This document shows, piece by piece, positions 35,103-44,039 of a stretch of DNA of 64,000 nucleotides (positions are counted from its first letter, which is position 1; every line of letters starts with the position of its first letter). The notes under the pieces are model-generated. The model was not told the DNA's origin. It saw only the letters and a list, made by a program, of their open reading frames with translations, and did no database searches. The stretch is from the NCBI GenBank assembly GCA_965228775.1, contig OZ245840.1, positions 1,922,001 through 1,986,000 of the forward strand. Direction: 5' to 3'. This stretch comes from JANQMY01 sp965228775 (GTDB lineage Bacteria; Pseudomonadota; Alphaproteobacteria; JANQMY01). The position numbers were made by a program, and so were the translations under genes.

Positions 35103-35529
35103 AGAAGCTATTCCCCACCCCACCGAGCCGACCGAGGAACAGCTGTTCGATTTCCGGAACGCGGATCAAGCCGCGCCCGTCACAATGATCAATCTGCTGA
35201 AGTTTCGCCGCATCGCTCACTATGAAAACGCGGAACCCAGCGACGCCCCAGCCCTTTCCGGGCAAGAGGCTTATCAAAAGTATGCGGATGTGGCGACGGC
35301 TAAAATAAGAGAGAATGGCGGCAGCGTCCTTTTCCTGGCACCAAGCCAACAGCTCGTGGTTGGGGATGCAGCCAAAGACGACTGGGACATGGTCGCCATC
35401 GTCGAATACCCGTCTCGCGCCGCTTATCTGAAGGGTTTCGATTCCCCAGAATATCAAGACGCCATCAAGCACCGCATTGCGGGTCTTGAGCGCCGCCTTC
35501 TGATTCAATGCACGAAAAGCCTTATCTGA
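35092..35529 (+). CDS. DUF1330 family protein, long form
   Basis: The 145-residue protein has the DUF1330 pattern MINLLKFRRIA near residue 32, then VAIVEYPSRAAYLKGFDSPE and a C-terminal helix ending in ERRLLIQC. An N-terminal extension of 30 residues precedes the core. It is the third gene of the overlapping unit with the membrane protein and the JAMM peptidase. Function unknown. Confidence 0.85.
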   Translation: MTNKEAIPHPTEPTEEQLFDFRNADQAAPVTMINLLKFRRIAHYENAEPSDAPALSGQEAYQKYADVATAKIRENGGSVLFLAPSQQLVVGDAAKDDWDMVAIVEYPSRAAYLKGFDSPEYQDAIKHRIAGLERRLLIQCTKSLI

Positions 35530-36038
35530 ACCGAACACTCAGATTTCAGGCCCTGCCTAAATTGCTGGCATGTGCCCTGTTCTTACTCAAACGCTTCTTC
35601 TAATCCTTCTTTATTATCTCTAGGCGGATAATCGAAGCGTCCCTTCATGGCGCAACACTCTCAAAGTCATTTTCCAAAGCGCATATCTGTCATGCAATCG
35701 CCGGCTTTTCTTTGACTCAGCGCGGCCAAGACATCCCCACGCCCTACACGCACACAAACAAACACTCAGCTTCATTTGGATACGGATCAAATTCAACCAA
35801 CCATCCCTACGTCATGAGTCTGTCATTCCACAATCACGCATTTGTCACCCAACAATTACGTGGGCGTCACGTCAGACTCATAATCAAGGAGGCTGGACAT
35901 ATTTTTTGTCCTGTGACGGGGCGTGTGTGAGGCGCGTTTCGTTTGAAGCTGCAGGTGGGCGTCGGTTTGCTGGGTGACGCTGAATATTTTCACCAAGGCA
36001 TTTTGATTTTTTAGGGGATTTTGAGGGGGTTTTCACAA
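35530..36038. other. 509-base gap before the Oar-like receptor
   Basis: No gene is supported. Two weak pairings are visible: ATGAGTCTG (35814-35822) with CAGACTCAT (35873-35881), and a small GGACA/TGTCC hairpin around a T run at 35896-35912. The receptor ribosome site TTGAGGGGG is at 36021-36029. The promoter must lie here. Confidence 0.5.
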
Positions 36039-39000
36039 ATGAATCTCATGAAAACGCTTGCCGCAGGCGCGGCAGCGATGGCGTTGATGACTGCCTATGT
36101 GGATGTGGTTTCGACACCCGCAATGGCTCAGCAAACGACCGGTACGATCCGCGGTGTCGTTACTGATGAGGGTGGTGCACCTATACCTGGGGCAACCGTT
36201 ATCATTCAGGACGATGCCACCGGATTCGAACGTGTCGTCACAACGAACAATGCTGGTGTTTTCACCGTCCGCAACCTGTCGGTTTCCGGCAGCTATACGG
36301 TCGCCGCAACAAACAGCGGCTACCAAGGCAAGAAAGTTGAAGACATTCAACTTTCACTTGGCGATACCACCGAAGTATCGCTCAGCCTGGACGCATCGTC
36401 TGGATCAATGGACAATATTGTCGTGGTCGGCGAGCAGACGGTGGTTGCCGATGTTGCGGTCGGTCCTAACGCAACATACGACCTGAAAACGTTGGAAACT
36501 GTTCCCGTCATCAACCGGAACATCACCGACGTTATCCGTATTGACCCGCGCGTATTTGTCGATGAATCTCGAGGGTCTATCAACTCAGTCCAGTGCGCAG
36601 GCCAAAACCCCCGCTTCAACAGCCTTACCGTCGATGGCGTTCGATTGAACGACAGCTTTGGCTTGAACTCGAATGGTTTCCCGACAGAACGTATTCCGTT
36701 CTCTTTCGACGCCATCGAACAGGTGGCTGTAGAGCTTGCCCCATTTGACGTTGAATATGGCGGCTTCTCCGCTTGTAACATCAACGCGGTCACCAAGTCC
36801 GGCACCAACGAAATTCACGGCGCGGCCTTTTTTGACTACACGTCAGACGGCTTACGTGGTGACAGTTTGGAAGGCCAATCGGTCGACCTTGGCGACTTCG
36901 ATGAGTACCGGTACGGCGTTCACGTGGGCTTCCCGATTGTCAAAGACAAACTGTTCTTCTTCGGCGCCTACGAGAAGCTTGAAGGGGCCAACATTATCAA
37001 TCGCGGTGCCATTGAAAACGGCTTCATTACGCAAGCAGAGATCGATCAAATCGCTCAGATTGCCCAAGACGTTTATGGATACGACCCAGGAGGCGTCCCG
37101 AGCAGTTTCGACAATGAAGACGAGAAGATACTTCTGAAAGTGGACTGGCTGATCAACAATCAGCACCGCGCGAATTTCGTCTTTAACTACAATGACGGCT
37201 TCAACATTACGCGTTCCGACGACGACGTGGACGAGTTCGAATTCTCCAACCATCTCTATGAACGCGGCGCCGAACTTTATTCCTATGTCGGCTCTGTGTT
37301 CTCGGACTGGACGGACAACTTCTCCACCGAAGTTCGTGTGGGCTACGTGGATTTGCAAAACCGCCAAAACTGTCTTGATGGCGGCGACTTCGGTGAATTC
37401 CGTGTCGATACCGGCTCAGTGTTGGCGTATCTAGGCTGCGACGACAGCCGTCAAGCGAACAGCTTGAGCTACGATCTCTTGAGCCTCAAGTTCAAGGCGA
37501 ACTACACATTTGGCGCCCATAGCCTCACCGGCGGCTTTGAGCGCGAAACGCTGAACATCTTCAACCTGTTCGTTCAGCACACGGAAACGGAAACACGCTT
37601 CGACTCAATCACCGATTTCCAGAATGGCGACGCTGCACAGGTTGAATTCAACAACGCACCTTCGCTGAATCCGGAAGACGCGGCCGCCGAATGGGGTTAC
37701 TCGCTGAACACAATTTACGCTCAAGATGAATTCAACCTCTTCGGTGAGCTCGATATTGTCGCAGGTGTCCGTTACGACTGGTACACAACCAATGACCTGC
37801 CGCCGGAAAACCCTGACTTCGTCGCATCATATGGTTTCTCGAATGCTCAAAACTTGGATGGAGCAGACTTGTTCCAGCCACGCTTTGGCTTCACATGGGA
37901 TGCCAAAGAAAACGTCATCATTCGCGGTGGTGTTGGCCTCTACTCAGGCGGCAATCCAAACGTTTGGTTGTCCAACAACTACTCCGCCAACAATGTGACT
38001 CAGTTTGGTTCGCGCATTCGCGACGTGAATCTGTTCAATGTGGCAGATACAGGTGGATACACACTGGCTGAAGACGGGGTTCCGAACGGTCCAGGCTATG
38101 CGGTTCCGGTTGTCTTGGCGGATGACGTTGCCCTCGGTGCAGACGGTTCGGCACGGAACTTCGAAATCAACTATCTGGATCCGGACTTTAAAATCCCAGC
38201 TGAATGGAAATTCGCTGTGGGAACGATGGTGTTCGCCGACTTTGGCGAAATGCCGGTTCTTGGTGGCGAATACATGTTCAATGCAGACCTGCTGTGGTCT
38301 CGCGGTCAAGACTCAGCCATCGTCTTGCGGGCCGACCTTGACCCATCCGGCAGAACAGCCGATGGCCGTCTCACATTTACAAGCAACCGTGAACCGGCTT
38401 TCGTACTGACAAACTCTACGGAAGGGAACAAATCGTTCACGGCGTCTTTCTCTGTCGCTAAAGACTATGGCAACGGCCTGGATTGGTTCCTGGGCTATGC
38501 CTACAACGACTCAGAAGACGTGAACCCGATGACCAGTTCGGTTGCCTTCTCTAACTACACCAACCGCGCCTTCTTCGAACCACAAGAGCAGATCCTGTCA
38601 CGGTCGAACTACAACATTCGCCACCGGGTAACGGGTGTGGTCAATTATGAACGCGCCTTCTGGCAGGACAATTACAGCCGCATCTCACTCTTCGGATCGG
38701 TCAACTCCGGTCAGCCTTACTCCATCGCAGAGACCGATTCCGGCTTCTTCAGCTTCACGCCGTTCATCGACGATGACGATGCAAACATCCTTCTGTTCCC
38801 GAATTCCCGGAACGACGAAAACGGGTCTTGGTGGGCCAAGCTTGACATTAAGCTCGAGCAGGAACTTCCAGGTGCAATGAGCGGCCATAAGACGAAGGTC
38901 TTCATGATCATCGACAACTTCACCAATCTGTTGAACGATGAATGGGGCATCCTGCGTCAGGTCGCTTTCCCGAACACCTTCGACCCAACACCGGATCCGG

Positions 39001-39089
39001 ATGATCCGAATGCGGTCACGACACCGGAACAGCGCGTTACGGATGCCTCGGTTTACGAAATCCGGTTTGGGATTCGCTACGAATTCTAG
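36039..39089 (+). CDS. Oar-like TonB-dependent receptor with N-terminal carboxypeptidase-regulatory domain
   Basis: This is a 1016-residue outer-membrane protein. A signal peptide ends at TPAMAQ. A carboxypeptidase regulatory-like (Ig-like beta sandwich) domain follows, with GTIRGVVTDEGGAPIPGATV. The plug region includes RFNSLTVDGVRLNDSFGL and EQVAVELAPFDVEYGGFS. A long barrel ends in IRFGIRYEF with the terminal Phe. This is the design of Oar/OmpA-related receptors that probably take up peptides or large substrates. The start ATG 36039 was preferred to an upstream TTG because GAGGGGG lies at the right distance. Stands alone, ended by a textbook terminator. Confidence 0.9.
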   Translation: MNLMKTLAAGAAAMALMTAYVDVVSTPAMAQQTTGTIRGVVTDEGGAPIPGATVIIQDDATGFERVVTTNNAGVFTVRNLSVSGSYTVAATNSGYQGKKVEDIQLSLGDTTEVSLSLDASSGSMDNIVVVGEQTVVADVAVGPNATYDLKTLETVPVINRNITDVIRIDPRVFVDESRGSINSVQCAGQNPRFNSLTVDGVRLNDSFGLNSNGFPTERIPFSFDAIEQVAVELAPFDVEYGGFSACNINAVTKSGTNEIHGAAFFDYTSDGLRGDSLEGQSVDLGDFDEYRYGVHVGFPIVKDKLFFFGAYEKLEGANIINRGAIENGFITQAEIDQIAQIAQDVYGYDPGGVPSSFDNEDEKILLKVDWLINNQHRANFVFNYNDGFNITRSDDDVDEFEFSNHLYERGAELYSYVGSVFSDWTDNFSTEVRVGYVDLQNRQNCLDGGDFGEFRVDTGSVLAYLGCDDSRQANSLSYDLLSLKFKANYTFGAHSLTGGFERETLNIFNLFVQHTETETRFDSITDFQNGDAAQVEFNNAPSLNPEDAAAEWGYSLNTIYAQDEFNLFGELDIVAGVRYDWYTTNDLPPENPDFVASYGFSNAQNLDGADLFQPRFGFTWDAKENVIIRGGVGLYSGGNPNVWLSNNYSANNVTQFGSRIRDVNLFNVADTGGYTLAEDGVPNGPGYAVPVVLADDVALGADGSARNFEINYLDPDFKIPAEWKFAVGTMVFADFGEMPVLGGEYMFNADLLWSRGQDSAIVLRADLDPSGRTADGRLTFTSNREPAFVLTNSTEGNKSFTASFSVAKDYGNGLDWFLGYAYNDSEDVNPMTSSVAFSNYTNRAFFEPQEQILSRSNYNIRHRVTGVVNYERAFWQDNYSRISLFGSVNSGQPYSIAETDSGFFSFTPFIDDDDANILLFPNSRNDENGSWWAKLDIKLEQELPGAMSGHKTKVFMIIDNFTNLLNDEWGILRQVAFPNTFDPTPDPDDPNAVTTPEQRVTDASVYEIRFGIRYEF

Positions 39090-39149
39090 TCAGCCCCATA
39101 CAGGAGGAGCCCTCTCGTTTGCGTCTTATAGAGTTCACTATCAACGAAG

Positions 39150-39175
39150 AAGGGTGGCCCAACGGCCACCCTTTT
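39150..39175 (+). terminator. Rho-independent terminator of the Oar-like receptor
   Basis: AAGGGTGGCC CAAC GGCCACCCTT is a perfect 10-bp stem that runs into a T tract. It lies 60 bases after the receptor stop codon. Confidence 0.9.
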
Positions 39176-39206
39176 TGTTTGAGAGCTTTGCGCAGAGCCA
39201 AACATC

Positions 39207-39851
39207 TTATCCCGCTTCTCCGCAGTAGCCGGGCGCTGCTTGATCGGCTTGAGGAACCCAATACTGACGGCGCCAGTTGCGCGCGGCATCCAGTCCGGCG
39301 AGCCGTTGTTGCTCCGTAAGGGAACGGTCAAAATCGCGCTTGGTAATGTAATCGGTTTCCACAGAACGGCCGAGCGACAAAGCCAACTGATTGGTTTCTG
39401 ACAGCGTAAGCCACTTCTGGGCCTCTACTCCGTTAGCCGGCACACCATCGCCCTTCCGATAGACGTCGAACAAACGTTGCTGGGCTTCCAGTAGCCCGCC
39501 ATCCGCCGCGCGTGTCACCCAAAGCAAACCATCATTGACCTGGCCGTCCTCGAGCAGACAGCGGCCTAACAAGAATTGGGCGGGCGCGGCCCCCTGCCCA
39601 TCGCGGGCAAGGCATCGCAAAGCAGGAGACGCTGATGCGCAATTACCTGTCCGGGCAAGGTCGGAAGCAGCTCCAAAGGCTGCGGTCGGATTGACCCGCA
39701 CCAACTTTAACAAATTGGCCGCCTCCGGATCGCCGCGAAACTGCTGGGCGGTCTCAGGCGGCAAACCCGGCAGCTTCGCCTTCTGGCTTCCGGAGCCTCC
39801 GCACGCCGCCAAAAAGGCGGCCAGCGCAATCAGAATAAGCGGCCGAATCAT
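39207..39851 (-). CDS. Sel1-repeat lipoprotein
   Basis: The 214-residue product has a lipoprotein signal peptide with lipobox LAAC and a Gly-Gly after the Cys, so it is probably anchored in the outer membrane. The mature part has helical pairs of Sel1 type: AQFLLGRCLLEDGQVNDGLL and AQQRLFDVYRKGDGVPANGV. Such proteins usually scaffold other envelope components. The start is ATG 39849-39851 with CTGGAG upstream. It is convergent with the Oar-like receptor and divergent from the MFS gene. Confidence 0.8.
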   Translation of the reverse strand: MIRPLILIALAAFLAACGGSGSQKAKLPGLPPETAQQFRGDPEAANLLKLVRVNPTAAFGAASDLARTGNCASASPALRCLARDGQGAAPAQFLLGRCLLEDGQVNDGLLWVTRAADGGLLEAQQRLFDVYRKGDGVPANGVEAQKWLTLSETNQLALSLGRSVETDYITKRDFDRSLTEQQRLAGLDAARNWRRQYWVPQADQAAPGYCGEAG

Positions 39852-39924
39852 AGACAAAACTCCAGTTCAATTCGAAAGCGCCTAGTATTTGCCTTAGAGC
39901 GCTGTTCACGGTAGGTCCAAGAGC

Positions 39925-41187
39925 ATGGAGCATAACTCGAGCGATATCCAGCTTAGGCCCAGCCCGTTCGGCTGGTACATGATCAATCAAGTGATCTTCT
40001 TCAGCAGCACGGGTATTGGGCTGGTGTTGTTTCCCTGGTTGGTTGCCGTGGTCCTGCAAGCACCGGCACAATGGGTAGGCACCGCTCAAGCGCTCATGAT
40101 GCTGCCCATGCTGCTCTTTCTTCTTATTGGCGGAGCTAAGGCTGACCGCTCTCATCTGCAACGATGGATGATGCAGCTATATGCCCTGGGCGTCATTCCA
40201 CCCACCATATTGTGCTTTCTTCTGCTTACAGACAGTCTCACCTATGCGGCTGTTGTTCTGTACGCGATCTCCATGAGTACGATCGGCGCTTTCCTGGGGC
40301 CTGCCCGGGATAGTCTGCTCACCCGGGTCACCACAACGGATACCGATATTGGCATGCAGAGGGCCGTTGGCTTTGCCACAGCGGGCCAATTCGGCGCTCA
40401 ATTCATAGGCATTACCCTTGCTGGACAGGCGGATGTTTTGGGTGGTGCAACCTTAGTTGCCATCATCGGTATCGGCTATGCCACTTGTATTGCCGTTATA
40501 AGCCGGCTGCCGGACTACGGAATCGACGCGGCTGATTCCGAGCCCAAGAAAGAGAGCATGACGTTCGCGGACCGTTTTGCGGAAATAAAAGAAGGCATCG
40601 ATGCAGCTTGGGCCAATGACCGGATCCGCCCGACCATCACCATGGTTGGGTTAACCGGCTTCTTGTTTATGGGAGCGGTCATGGTCTTACTGCCCCTTAT
40701 GATCAGGGATGTGTATGGTGGCGGCGCCTTCGAGATTTCCATTCTGTTTGTCTGTTTTTTCGGGGGCATTGGCGTATCGTCCACATTGCTTTCCCAACGT
40801 CCGCTGGTCCATCAAGGCAAGGCACTTATGCTGGCGGCATCGATCGGTGCGATCGCCATGGGCTGTTTTTTCTTCGCACCGCCTTTATGGCTGTTCTATG
40901 TCATCGTAACCCTATGGGGCCTGTCGGGCGGGGTTTCCATGAGCATGAGCCGAACCATCGTTCAACGGGCGGCACCCGAAAATCTGAGAGCAAGAGTTCT
41001 TTCGGTGTTTTTGCTCGCCATGATGGGCACAGGCCCTATCGGCTCTGTCATTTATGGCTTCGCAATTGAAGGCATTGGGCTGTTGAACACAGCCCTCATC
41101 CCAGTGGCACTCATGCTGGTTGTGTGGCCCGTCATGTATTTCACAACAGATCTTTGGGCGCTCAAAGCAAAGGGCGCTTCGTATTGA
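39925..41187 (+). CDS. Major facilitator superfamily transporter
   Basis: This is a 420-residue inner-membrane protein with about twelve predicted helices. The typical loop after helix 2 is IGGAKADRSHLQRW, a weak form of the MFS G-x-x-x-D-R motif. The second half starts at about residue 230 (MVGLTGFLFMGAVMVLLPLM). It resembles the MFS_3/enterobactin-exporter-like group, whose members export small molecules. Substrate unknown. It appears to be monocistronic, with a hairpin overlapping its stop codon. Confidence 0.85.
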   Translation: MEHNSSDIQLRPSPFGWYMINQVIFFSSTGIGLVLFPWLVAVVLQAPAQWVGTAQALMMLPMLLFLLIGGAKADRSHLQRWMMQLYALGVIPPTILCFLLLTDSLTYAAVVLYAISMSTIGAFLGPARDSLLTRVTTTDTDIGMQRAVGFATAGQFGAQFIGITLAGQADVLGGATLVAIIGIGYATCIAVISRLPDYGIDAADSEPKKESMTFADRFAEIKEGIDAAWANDRIRPTITMVGLTGFLFMGAVMVLLPLMIRDVYGGGAFEISILFVCFFGGIGVSSTLLSQRPLVHQGKALMLAASIGAIAMGCFFFAPPLWLFYVIVTLWGLSGGVSMSMSRTIVQRAAPENLRARVLSVFLLAMMGTGPIGSVIYGFAIEGIGLLNTALIPVALMLVVWPVMYFTTDLWALKAKGASY

Positions 41188-41215
41188 AGCGCCCTGCTTA
41201 AAGTCTGATTTTTTT
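41172..41215. terminator. Hairpin overlapping the MFS stop codon
   Basis: GGGCGCTTC GTATT GAAGCGCCC (41172-41194) is a perfect 9-bp stem. The T run (41209-41215) lies 14 bases further on. It sits between convergent genes and may serve both. Confidence 0.65.
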
Positions 41216-41222
41216 GCCCCGG

Positions 41223-41888
41223 TCAGCCGGTCCAACGACGCCGCTTCCAGCGGCGTTCTTTGGTGGCGGCTTCCGGTACCGATCCTTTGGATCCCAAAGT
41301 GGCCGATAGCACGGATTTTTTGGGCTCTTCAGGTTTTGTATCCATGTTGGCCGCTGCGGCTGGTGCCGGCGGGCCGAAAATCTGCGTTTTGATTTGCCGC
41401 GCCATATCCTTGGTGGATTCGCGCGTGGACGGTTTGTTCTCAATCTCCGACAGGAGAGCTCCCAAACGCTCTTTGAGTACATCCATCTTCTGTCTGGACT
41501 GAGATTTCTCGGACTGAAGCGCCATCTCCAACTCGGCGATGCGCCGCTTGTTGTCCTCGATCAGCTGCTCCAGATCGTCAACCCGCTCACTGTCGGCAGC
41601 TTGCACAACCGCACCTTCTCCCGCCTCAAGCTCATTCACTTGAGAACGAAGCTCTTCGATGAGCGTTTTCTGACGATCAATGATTTCCGTCTGCGCTTCG
41701 ATGGTTTCGTGCTGATTGCGCGCAACGCTTTCAGTTTGGCGTTTATCCATCCGTGCGCGGTGCCGCAACGCCTCGATATCACGCTTGGATTGGCCTGCCA
41801 TACGCATCCAAACCAAGAAGCCAAACAATATAGAAAGCAGCAGGCCTGCACCGAACCCGCTGCCAAAAATCGTAAACTCCGTCGGCAT
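41223..41888 (-). CDS. Membrane-anchored coiled-coil protein
   Basis: The 221-residue product has one N-terminal membrane helix (GAGLLLSILFGFLVWM), then a long coiled coil of about 110 residues (for instance IEAQTEIIDRQKTLIEELRS), and a Pro/Ala-rich basic tail ending in RRWKRRRWTG. No known family is recognised. The design suits an envelope scaffold or spacer. The start is ATG 41886-41888, just after GGGGG. Convergent with the MFS gene. Confidence 0.7.
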   Translation of the reverse strand: MPTEFTIFGSGFGAGLLLSILFGFLVWMRMAGQSKRDIEALRHRARMDKRQTESVARNQHETIEAQTEIIDRQKTLIEELRSQVNELEAGEGAVVQAADSERVDDLEQLIEDNKRRIAELEMALQSEKSQSRQKMDVLKERLGALLSEIENKPSTRESTKDMARQIKTQIFGPPAPAAAANMDTKPEEPKKSVLSATLGSKGSVPEAATKERRWKRRRWTG

Positions 41889-41992
41889 GCCGACCCCCAA
41901 CTTACACCTACGCCTCCACTAACGAGCTTAGTATAAACTCCTTTTTAAGGTTACGAAAAGATGGGGGATTGATTAACGGTAAATTTTCTTCC

Positions 41993-42691
41993 TCAAAAAG
42001 GAACCCAACGACGGAATTTTGAATATTTGAGGTAGCCGGCGTTCACGCCCTGGCGCCATCCGACGCCGGTGCGCATGGGCGCGAGAACAATATCGCCCCG
42101 TTGCTGATAGTTCACCCCGATGCCGGCAATAAAGTAGACCTTGCCTTCAACGCCAGGGTAGCGCCGGTACATATCTTCAGTGTCCTGTAGGTTGTAGACC
42201 AGCGTGAAAGCCTTAGAAGCATCGCCTCCGATATCGAACCCGGCCGATGGCCCCTGCCAGTAAATCGGCTCTTGCTGGCCGGATTTTCGGACCAGTTCGC
42301 CCTTCCCATAGCGCAGACCCGCGATGAACGCGCCACTCGCTTCTTCGCCCTTAATGTAGGCATTCGGCCGTCCACGTTCCGAGAAGATGACTTCTACGAC
42401 TTCAGCGGCCTTTTGTGTTGTGATCCCAAAGAAACCGGCAACGGCGTTGGCAATCTCGTTCTGAGAGAATGTTTCGTCATCGGCATTGGCCGTATCTGCC
42501 CGAGCGGTGTCCGACCGCGGGACTTCTCTGTCCGCGGCTTGCGCATTTGGCGGCGTCGCATGCGGCGCCACATAGATCGCACCGGTGGCGGACCCGGCAC
42601 CGTCAGCATGGGCCGCCTGCCCCAGACAGACCATCATTAAAGCAATCAACGCAACATGGCTTGATTGGAAAAACTTGGTTAGGTGAATCAT
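41993..42691 (-). CDS. eipA: DUF1134 (EipA-family) envelope protein
   Basis: The 232-residue exported protein has a signal peptide (LIALMMVCLGQAAHA) and a DUF1134 domain from about residue 70. Family hallmarks include NEIANAVAGFFGITTQKAAE, GRPNAYIKGEEASGAFIAGL and APMRTGVGWRQGVNAGYLKY. In Brucella the founding member EipA is a periplasmic beta-barrel-like protein needed for envelope integrity and is controlled by CtrA. The ATG follows AAGAGG. Single gene. No clear CtrA full site was found ahead of it by eye. Confidence 0.85.
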   Translation of the reverse strand: MIHLTKFFQSSHVALIALMMVCLGQAAHADGAGSATGAIYVAPHATPPNAQAADREVPRSDTARADTANADDETFSQNEIANAVAGFFGITTQKAAEVVEVIFSERGRPNAYIKGEEASGAFIAGLRYGKGELVRKSGQQEPIYWQGPSAGFDIGGDASKAFTLVYNLQDTEDMYRRYPGVEGKVYFIAGIGVNYQQRGDIVLAPMRTGVGWRQGVNAGYLKYSKFRRWVPF

Positions 42692-43203
42692 CCTATCAAC
42701 CTCTTACAGGTCGGCTGGTGTTCTCAGGAACGGCCGACGGAATGGACGATCACCTCACTGTGCAACCCCGCATTGCCTTATATTTTTGATTTTCTTTGCT
42801 CAATGCTGGATCGAATCGGTTTTACCATTTTCAGATCCACGAAACCATCTTTCCGGAACGAAACTCGGTCGTGGCGGAGCTTGCGAGCTCACAAAAATAT
42901 GAAGAATGGTTGCTCGCTCGTCCACAAAGACGCGAACCGTTATTATCCGAGCCGAATTGGCTCGTTTTCGTTGGTTTGCGTCATGTGGTTTATGTATGAG
43001 ATCGTATATGTCACATCCAGTCGGACGTTATGAGCCTCTTGGATTCGGTGGCGAACTTTGAAAAGAGAGACTTGGTCTCTAATTCACTCAAAAGTCACGT
43101 AAAATCGCCGAAGTCATCCCTGTAAGTCGAGTAGCCATATGTTCGCCGCTATACGCCCTCGTAAGACGGCGTAGGCGCTACAAATTAGCAAGGTAGACAG
43201 CGC
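42692..43203. other. 512-base gap between eipA and the MarR gene
   Basis: The gap holds the divergent promoters. A 67-codon frame at 42796-42999 gives a protein-like peptide (FQIHETIFPERNSVVAEL...), but has no ribosome site and no recognised family, so it is not called. Otherwise nothing stands out. Confidence 0.4.
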
Positions 43204-43668
43204 ATGCCAGACGCAAAAACAATTGCAATCGCGGAAATGCTTCTGACATGCAGCGCTCAGATCAACGCTATTTCCAATTCTGACGGTCTTACCGGCGCCC
43301 AATGGGCCGCTCTGAGATATTTCGCATCAGCAAATGCCGTCGCCGCCAATCTGGCCTCTTTTGCGAGACATCACGGGACGACGAAGGGCACAGCTTCACG
43401 GACAATCACCCGTCTTGTGGCCAAAGGCCTCCTTGTGCGAACCCAAGATGGGGTCGACAAGCGCCGTCGGATCATCCAAGTGACCAGAAAGGGACAAAAA
43501 ACATTGAAAGCCGATCCCGCGCTCAAACTAGGCCAAGCGCTTGCGGAAAGCAGCATCAAAGACCTCGATGGTTTTGGAAGAGCGATCCTCGCCTTTATGA
43601 AGCACCCGTTGATCGCTACCACCGCCACGACAGACACACCTGCCAATCAATTTCGCCCGGAATCCTGA
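43204..43668 (+). CDS. MarR-family transcriptional regulator
   Basis: The 154-residue winged-helix regulator opens with a helix pair (IAIAEMLLTCSAQINAIS). The DNA-binding part includes LTGAQWAALRYFASA, RHHGTTKGTASRTITRLVAK and a wing with QDGVDKRRRIIQVT. Such proteins act as dimers that respond to small ligands or oxidation; two Cys are not obviously placed for sensing. A ribosome site (AAGGTAGAC) precedes the ATG. Its 3' end overlaps the convergent receiver gene by 22 bases. Confidence 0.85.
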   Translation: MPDAKTIAIAEMLLTCSAQINAISNSDGLTGAQWAALRYFASANAVAANLASFARHHGTTKGTASRTITRLVAKGLLVRTQDGVDKRRRIIQVTRKGQKTLKADPALKLGQALAESSIKDLDGFGRAILAFMKHPLIATTATTDTPANQFRPES

Positions 43669-44039
43669 CCCAATAGCTGACGAACTTCGAGGAGCAATTC
43701 CTCCTTTGAGAATGGTTTGTAAAGGGTTGTCTGCACCCCTAACGAGCGCGCAGCTGCCAACCCTAGACTTGCCGTAAATGTTGGCCCACCACCGGAAATC
43801 GCGATAATCCGCGGCATGGCTGTTCGCTCGGAATCCCGCCATTCACTTAGGACGTTAAGGCCGTCCTCACCCGGCAGAAACAAATCAACGATTGCCAAGT
43901 CGACGTCATCGCTTTGCAATGCACTGATCGCCGCATGTGCAGTTCCGACGACGATGCTCTCATAGCCTCCCGCATCCAAGACAGATGCAATTGCCGACTG
44001 CATATGGGGATCGTCCTCAACGACTAGTATTTTCTTCAT
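43647..44039 (-). CDS. Single-domain response regulator
   Basis: This 130-residue protein is a lone receiver domain. KKILVVEDDPHMQS carries the acidic pair, AIVDLFLPGEDG the phospho-acceptor Asp, and LYKPFSKEEL the conserved Lys. There is no output domain, so it acts by protein contact or as a phospho-relay intermediate. The start is ATG 44037-44039, inside the last 23 bases of the hybrid kinase gene, so the two are translationally coupled and almost certainly partners. Confidence 0.87.
   Translation of the reverse strand: MKKILVVEDDPHMQSAIASVLDAGGYESIVVGTAHAAISALQSDDVDLAIVDLFLPGEDGLNVLSEWRDSERTAMPRIIAISGGGPTFTASLGLAAARSLGVQTTLYKPFSKEELLLEVRQLLGQDSGRN

Noticed and set aside
35712..35930. 72-codon frame before the Oar-like receptor
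   Set aside because: Composition resembles non-coding sequence, and no start signal was seen.
36021..36038. TTG start for the Oar-like receptor
   Set aside because: It lies inside the ribosome site; ATG 36039 directly precedes the signal peptide.
42796..42999. 67-codon protein-like frame between eipA and marR
   Set aside because: No ribosome site and no known family; could be revisited if conserved in relatives.
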